Positions 26,901-27,767 of a DNA stretch of 27,767 bases are shown one piece after another (within the stretch, counting starts at the first letter, position 1; the number at the start of each line of letters is the position of its first letter). The notes under the pieces were generated by a model. It was not told the DNA's origin and searched no databases. It saw only the letters and a list, made by a program, of their open reading frames with translations. This stretch comes from Methylopumilus sp003533095 (GTDB taxonomy: Bacteria; Pseudomonadota; Gammaproteobacteria; Burkholderiales; Methylophilaceae). The translations under genes and the position numbers were made by a program. The DNA lies in the NCBI GenBank assembly GCA_963977845.1, contig CAXBPZ010000011.1, forward strand, positions 1 to 27,767, written 5' to 3'.

Positions 26901-27374
26901 GTTCGTATGACGGCACGAGGGAAAATGGCGATTGTGACTTTAGATGATGCCGTCTCACGTGTCGATGTGGTGGTAGGTAATGAACTTCTCACACAATCTC
27001 AAAAATTAGTCCAAGAAGATCAGCTTTTAATTGTGGAAGGACGTGTGAGTCATGATGACTTCACAGGGGGTATCAGAGTCACTGCGCGTAAACTTTTTGA
27101 TTTAGCGACCGCGCGTAATCAATTTGCACACCATTTAAAGATTTCATGTAATGGTCAATCAGATGCGAGTAAATTAAGAGATATTTTGAAACCATACTGT
27201 GGTGTATCTCAAAATAACCTCAAACGCTGTCGTGTAAAAATTGACTACCATAACGCTAAAGGCCATGTAGAACTCCTTCTAGGGGAAAATTGGCAGGTCG
27301 ATTTACATGATGAATTGATTGATGGTTTAACCCAATGGTTGAGCGAAGAAAACGTGAAAATCCTTTATAATTAA
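23913..27374 (+). CDS. dnaE: DNA polymerase III subunit alpha
   Basis: Replicative polymerase catalytic subunit, acting at the fork with the beta clamp and epsilon. It starts with the PHP domain (FVHLRCHSEYSITDG, residues 9-23), followed by the polymerase palm and fingers. PGRGSGAGSLVAY precedes the catalytic MPDFDIDF, giving D409 and D411 (E. coli D401 and D403), and the third catalytic Asp is D563 in VKFDFLGLRTL (E. coli D555). The thumb and helix-hairpin-helix segments follow, then an internal clamp-binding motif QNSLF at 919-923 (QADMF at the same place in E. coli) and an OB-fold (GVIVAIRVRMTARGKMAIVTLDD). Its 1153 residues match the family (1160). No intein is present. accA starts 27 bases downstream, the dnaE-accA order known from many proteobacteria. 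The ATG start gives the normal PHP N-terminus. Confidence 0.97.
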   Translation: MSEAHPVSFVHLRCHSEYSITDGIVRIDDYVEKASSENMPALALTDLNNVFGLVKFYKAARDKGIKPILGADLWIENEINRDQPYRILALCQNEKGYLALSEILTRAYLENQYRGRAEVKKSWLLDKNEGLIILSGGMMGDVGQAILQEQKDIAMNALKDWAVHFKHRFYIEIQRVAEGEDKKNETRFINQSLILAQTLEIPVVATQPIQFMDSEDYRAHEARTCIAEGYIMADSRRPKLFSHEQYFKNEAEMVNLFSDIPEALQNSVEIAKRCNFEFTLGKNYLPDFPTPNQEKLEDFLISESKKGLEVRLQELFPDEAKRNEVRRVYDERILFETSIINQMGFAGYFLIVADFINWAKNNHVPVGPGRGSGAGSLVAYSLGITDLDPIRYQLLFERFLNPDRVSMPDFDIDFCQEGRDRVIDYVKQKYGAGSVSQIVTFGTMAARAVIRDVGRVLDLPFNFVDGIAKLIPMELGITLEDALNKEPQLQDRYNKEEEVKELFDLALRLEGIVRNVGMHAGGVLIAPGKISNFTPIYCQANGESLVSQFDKDDIEALGLVKFDFLGLRTLTILAMALKNANALRHNDNLPPLDLNHLPLDDKTVFQLLKNANTTAVFQLESRGMKDMLKQAKPDCFEDIVALVALYRPGPMDLIPDFCKRKHGQQRIQYPHPSTESILKETYGIAVYQEQVMQIAQAVAGYSLGAADLLRRAMGKKKVEEMDAQREVFVEGSLKNGLSQRQARELFDLLEKFAGYGFNKSHAAAYAMVAYQTAYLKTHYPAAFLAASMSADMNNTDNIQIFFEDCKPNGVELLPPDINQSGFEFIPTNTTQVLYGLGAIKGTGLAAIELILESRQKLGPFKNLFDFCARLDLRKVNRRVIESLIRGGAFDSLESNRAALLASVNLAITAAEQGKANKAQNSLFGEEQTQKIEMVKIDPWTPQQKLQEEKAALGFYFSGHPFTFFEKRVRPFIKTSIRELKPQEQPYLIAGVIVAIRVRMTARGKMAIVTLDDAVSRVDVVVGNELLTQSQKLVQEDQLLIVEGRVSHDDFTGGIRVTARKLFDLATARNQFAHHLKISCNGQSDASKLRDILKPYCGVSQNNLKRCRVKIDYHNAKGHVELLLGENWQVDLHDELIDGLTQWLSEENVKILYN

Positions 27375-27401
27375 CCTCCCGATTTTAAAAGTTTTAGCTC
27401 C

Positions 27402-27767
27402 ATGAAAATTAGTTATCTAGATTTTGAAAAGCCGATCTCTGAACTGGAGTCTCAAACCGAGAAACTCAAAGAGACACATGAGAAGAATAAGAATCTTGAT
27501 ATCTCAAAAGAGCTCACTCAATTAGAAGCTAAAACTGAGAAGCTACTTCATGAGATTTATGACAACCTCAATGCTTGGCAAATCTCTCAAGTCTCACGTC
27601 ACCCACAAAGACCCTATACCCTTGATTATATTGAGAAACTTTTTGAAGATTTTGAAGAGTTACATGGCGATCGCGCGTTTGCCGATGATCCAGCGATTGT
27701 AGGTGGCTTCGCTTCCTCTGAAGGTATGCCTGTCATGGTCATAGGCCATCAAAAAGGGCGGGATGTG
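27402..27767 (+). CDS. accA: Acetyl-CoA carboxylase carboxyltransferase subunit alpha (partial, cut by window end)
   Basis: AccA and AccD form the carboxyltransferase that moves CO2 from biotin on the carrier protein to acetyl-CoA, the first step of fatty acid synthesis. The 122 codons present read MKISYLDFEKPISELE, a charged coiled-coil-like region (about 20-60), then NAWQISQVSRHPQRPYTLDY and FEELHGDRAFADDPAIVGG, and end at VIGHQKGRD, all close to E. coli AccA (319 aa). The remaining roughly 195 residues, including the CoA-binding and catalytic part, lie beyond the window. The ATG at 27402 follows dnaE by 27 bases, with no clear ribosome binding site or terminator between, so co-transcription is likely. 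It ties functionally to BirA in this window, which biotinylates the partner carrier protein. Confidence 0.95.
   Translation, partial: MKISYLDFEKPISELESQTEKLKETHEKNKNLDISKELTQLEAKTEKLLHEIYDNLNAWQISQVSRHPQRPYTLDYIEKLFEDFEELHGDRAFADDPAIVGGFASSEGMPVMVIGHQKGRDV

Noticed and set aside
23913..27374. Intein or split gene in dnaE
   Set aside because: The frame is continuous at normal length, with catalytic residues offset by a constant 8 from E. coli.
3783..27767. CRISPR arrays, insertion sequences, toxin-antitoxin pairs or defence genes
   Set aside because: Read on both strands; no regularly spaced repeats, terminal inverted repeats with a transposase, or matching protein motifs were found.

Overview
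The window is mostly chromosome of a low-GC betaproteobacterium. The 3' half of its 23S rRNA, the 5S rRNA, the dnaE-accA order, the PDH operon with a lipoyl domain on E3, and the AT-rich housekeeping genes suggest the Methylophilaceae (freshwater LD28/'Ca. Methylopumilus' or marine OM43 type). That family assignment is inference. From about 2.8 kb to the right end the sequence is coherent, with dense genes, intact catalytic motifs and no mobile elements.

The left end is not coherent. Positions 1 to about 195 carry an open frame resembling a phage structural protein. About 200-930 is GC-rich and holds two divergent, truncated genes, a MidA-type methyltransferase and an SDR reductase, of Burkholderiales/Comamonadaceae character. 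About 1010-2765 is the 5' part of a 23S rRNA from a non-proteobacterial lineage, lacking its own 5' end. It joins the betaproteobacterial 23S inside a near-universal block (about 2766-2850). The simplest reading is a chimeric metagenomic contig end nucleated on the conserved rRNA gene. Features left of about 2.8 kb should not be assigned to this organism.

Layout to the right: 3' half of 23S, 5S and a shared terminator; glnS (minus); birA-coaX (plus), ending in a terminator that spans both converging stop codons; aceE-aceF-lpd (minus, transcribed from 13.5 kb down to 7.7 kb), the full pyruvate dehydrogenase complex; an M17 leucyl aminopeptidase and tRNA-Arg(CCU) (plus); the ribosome-assembly GTPase rbgA/ylqF (minus); a tightly packed plus-strand run of an uncharacterised methyltransferase, a small exported protein, the DEAH RNA helicase hrpA, a spermidine-synthase-like protein and the 23S rRNA methyltransferase rlmL; tpx (minus), which overlaps the end of rlmL and uses a terminator inside it; then dnaE and the start of accA, cut by the window end.

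The genes serve translation and ribosome maturation (glnS, tRNA-Arg, rbgA, hrpA, rlmL), acetyl-CoA and fatty-acid metabolism (PDH, accA, with BirA supplying biotinylation of the carboxylase), CoA synthesis (coaX), replication (dnaE) and peroxide defence (tpx). I found no CRISPR array, transposon, toxin-antitoxin pair or convincing new defence system. The most useful observations are the chimera, the compact overlapping signals at gene ends, and the uncharacterised members of the hrpA cluster.
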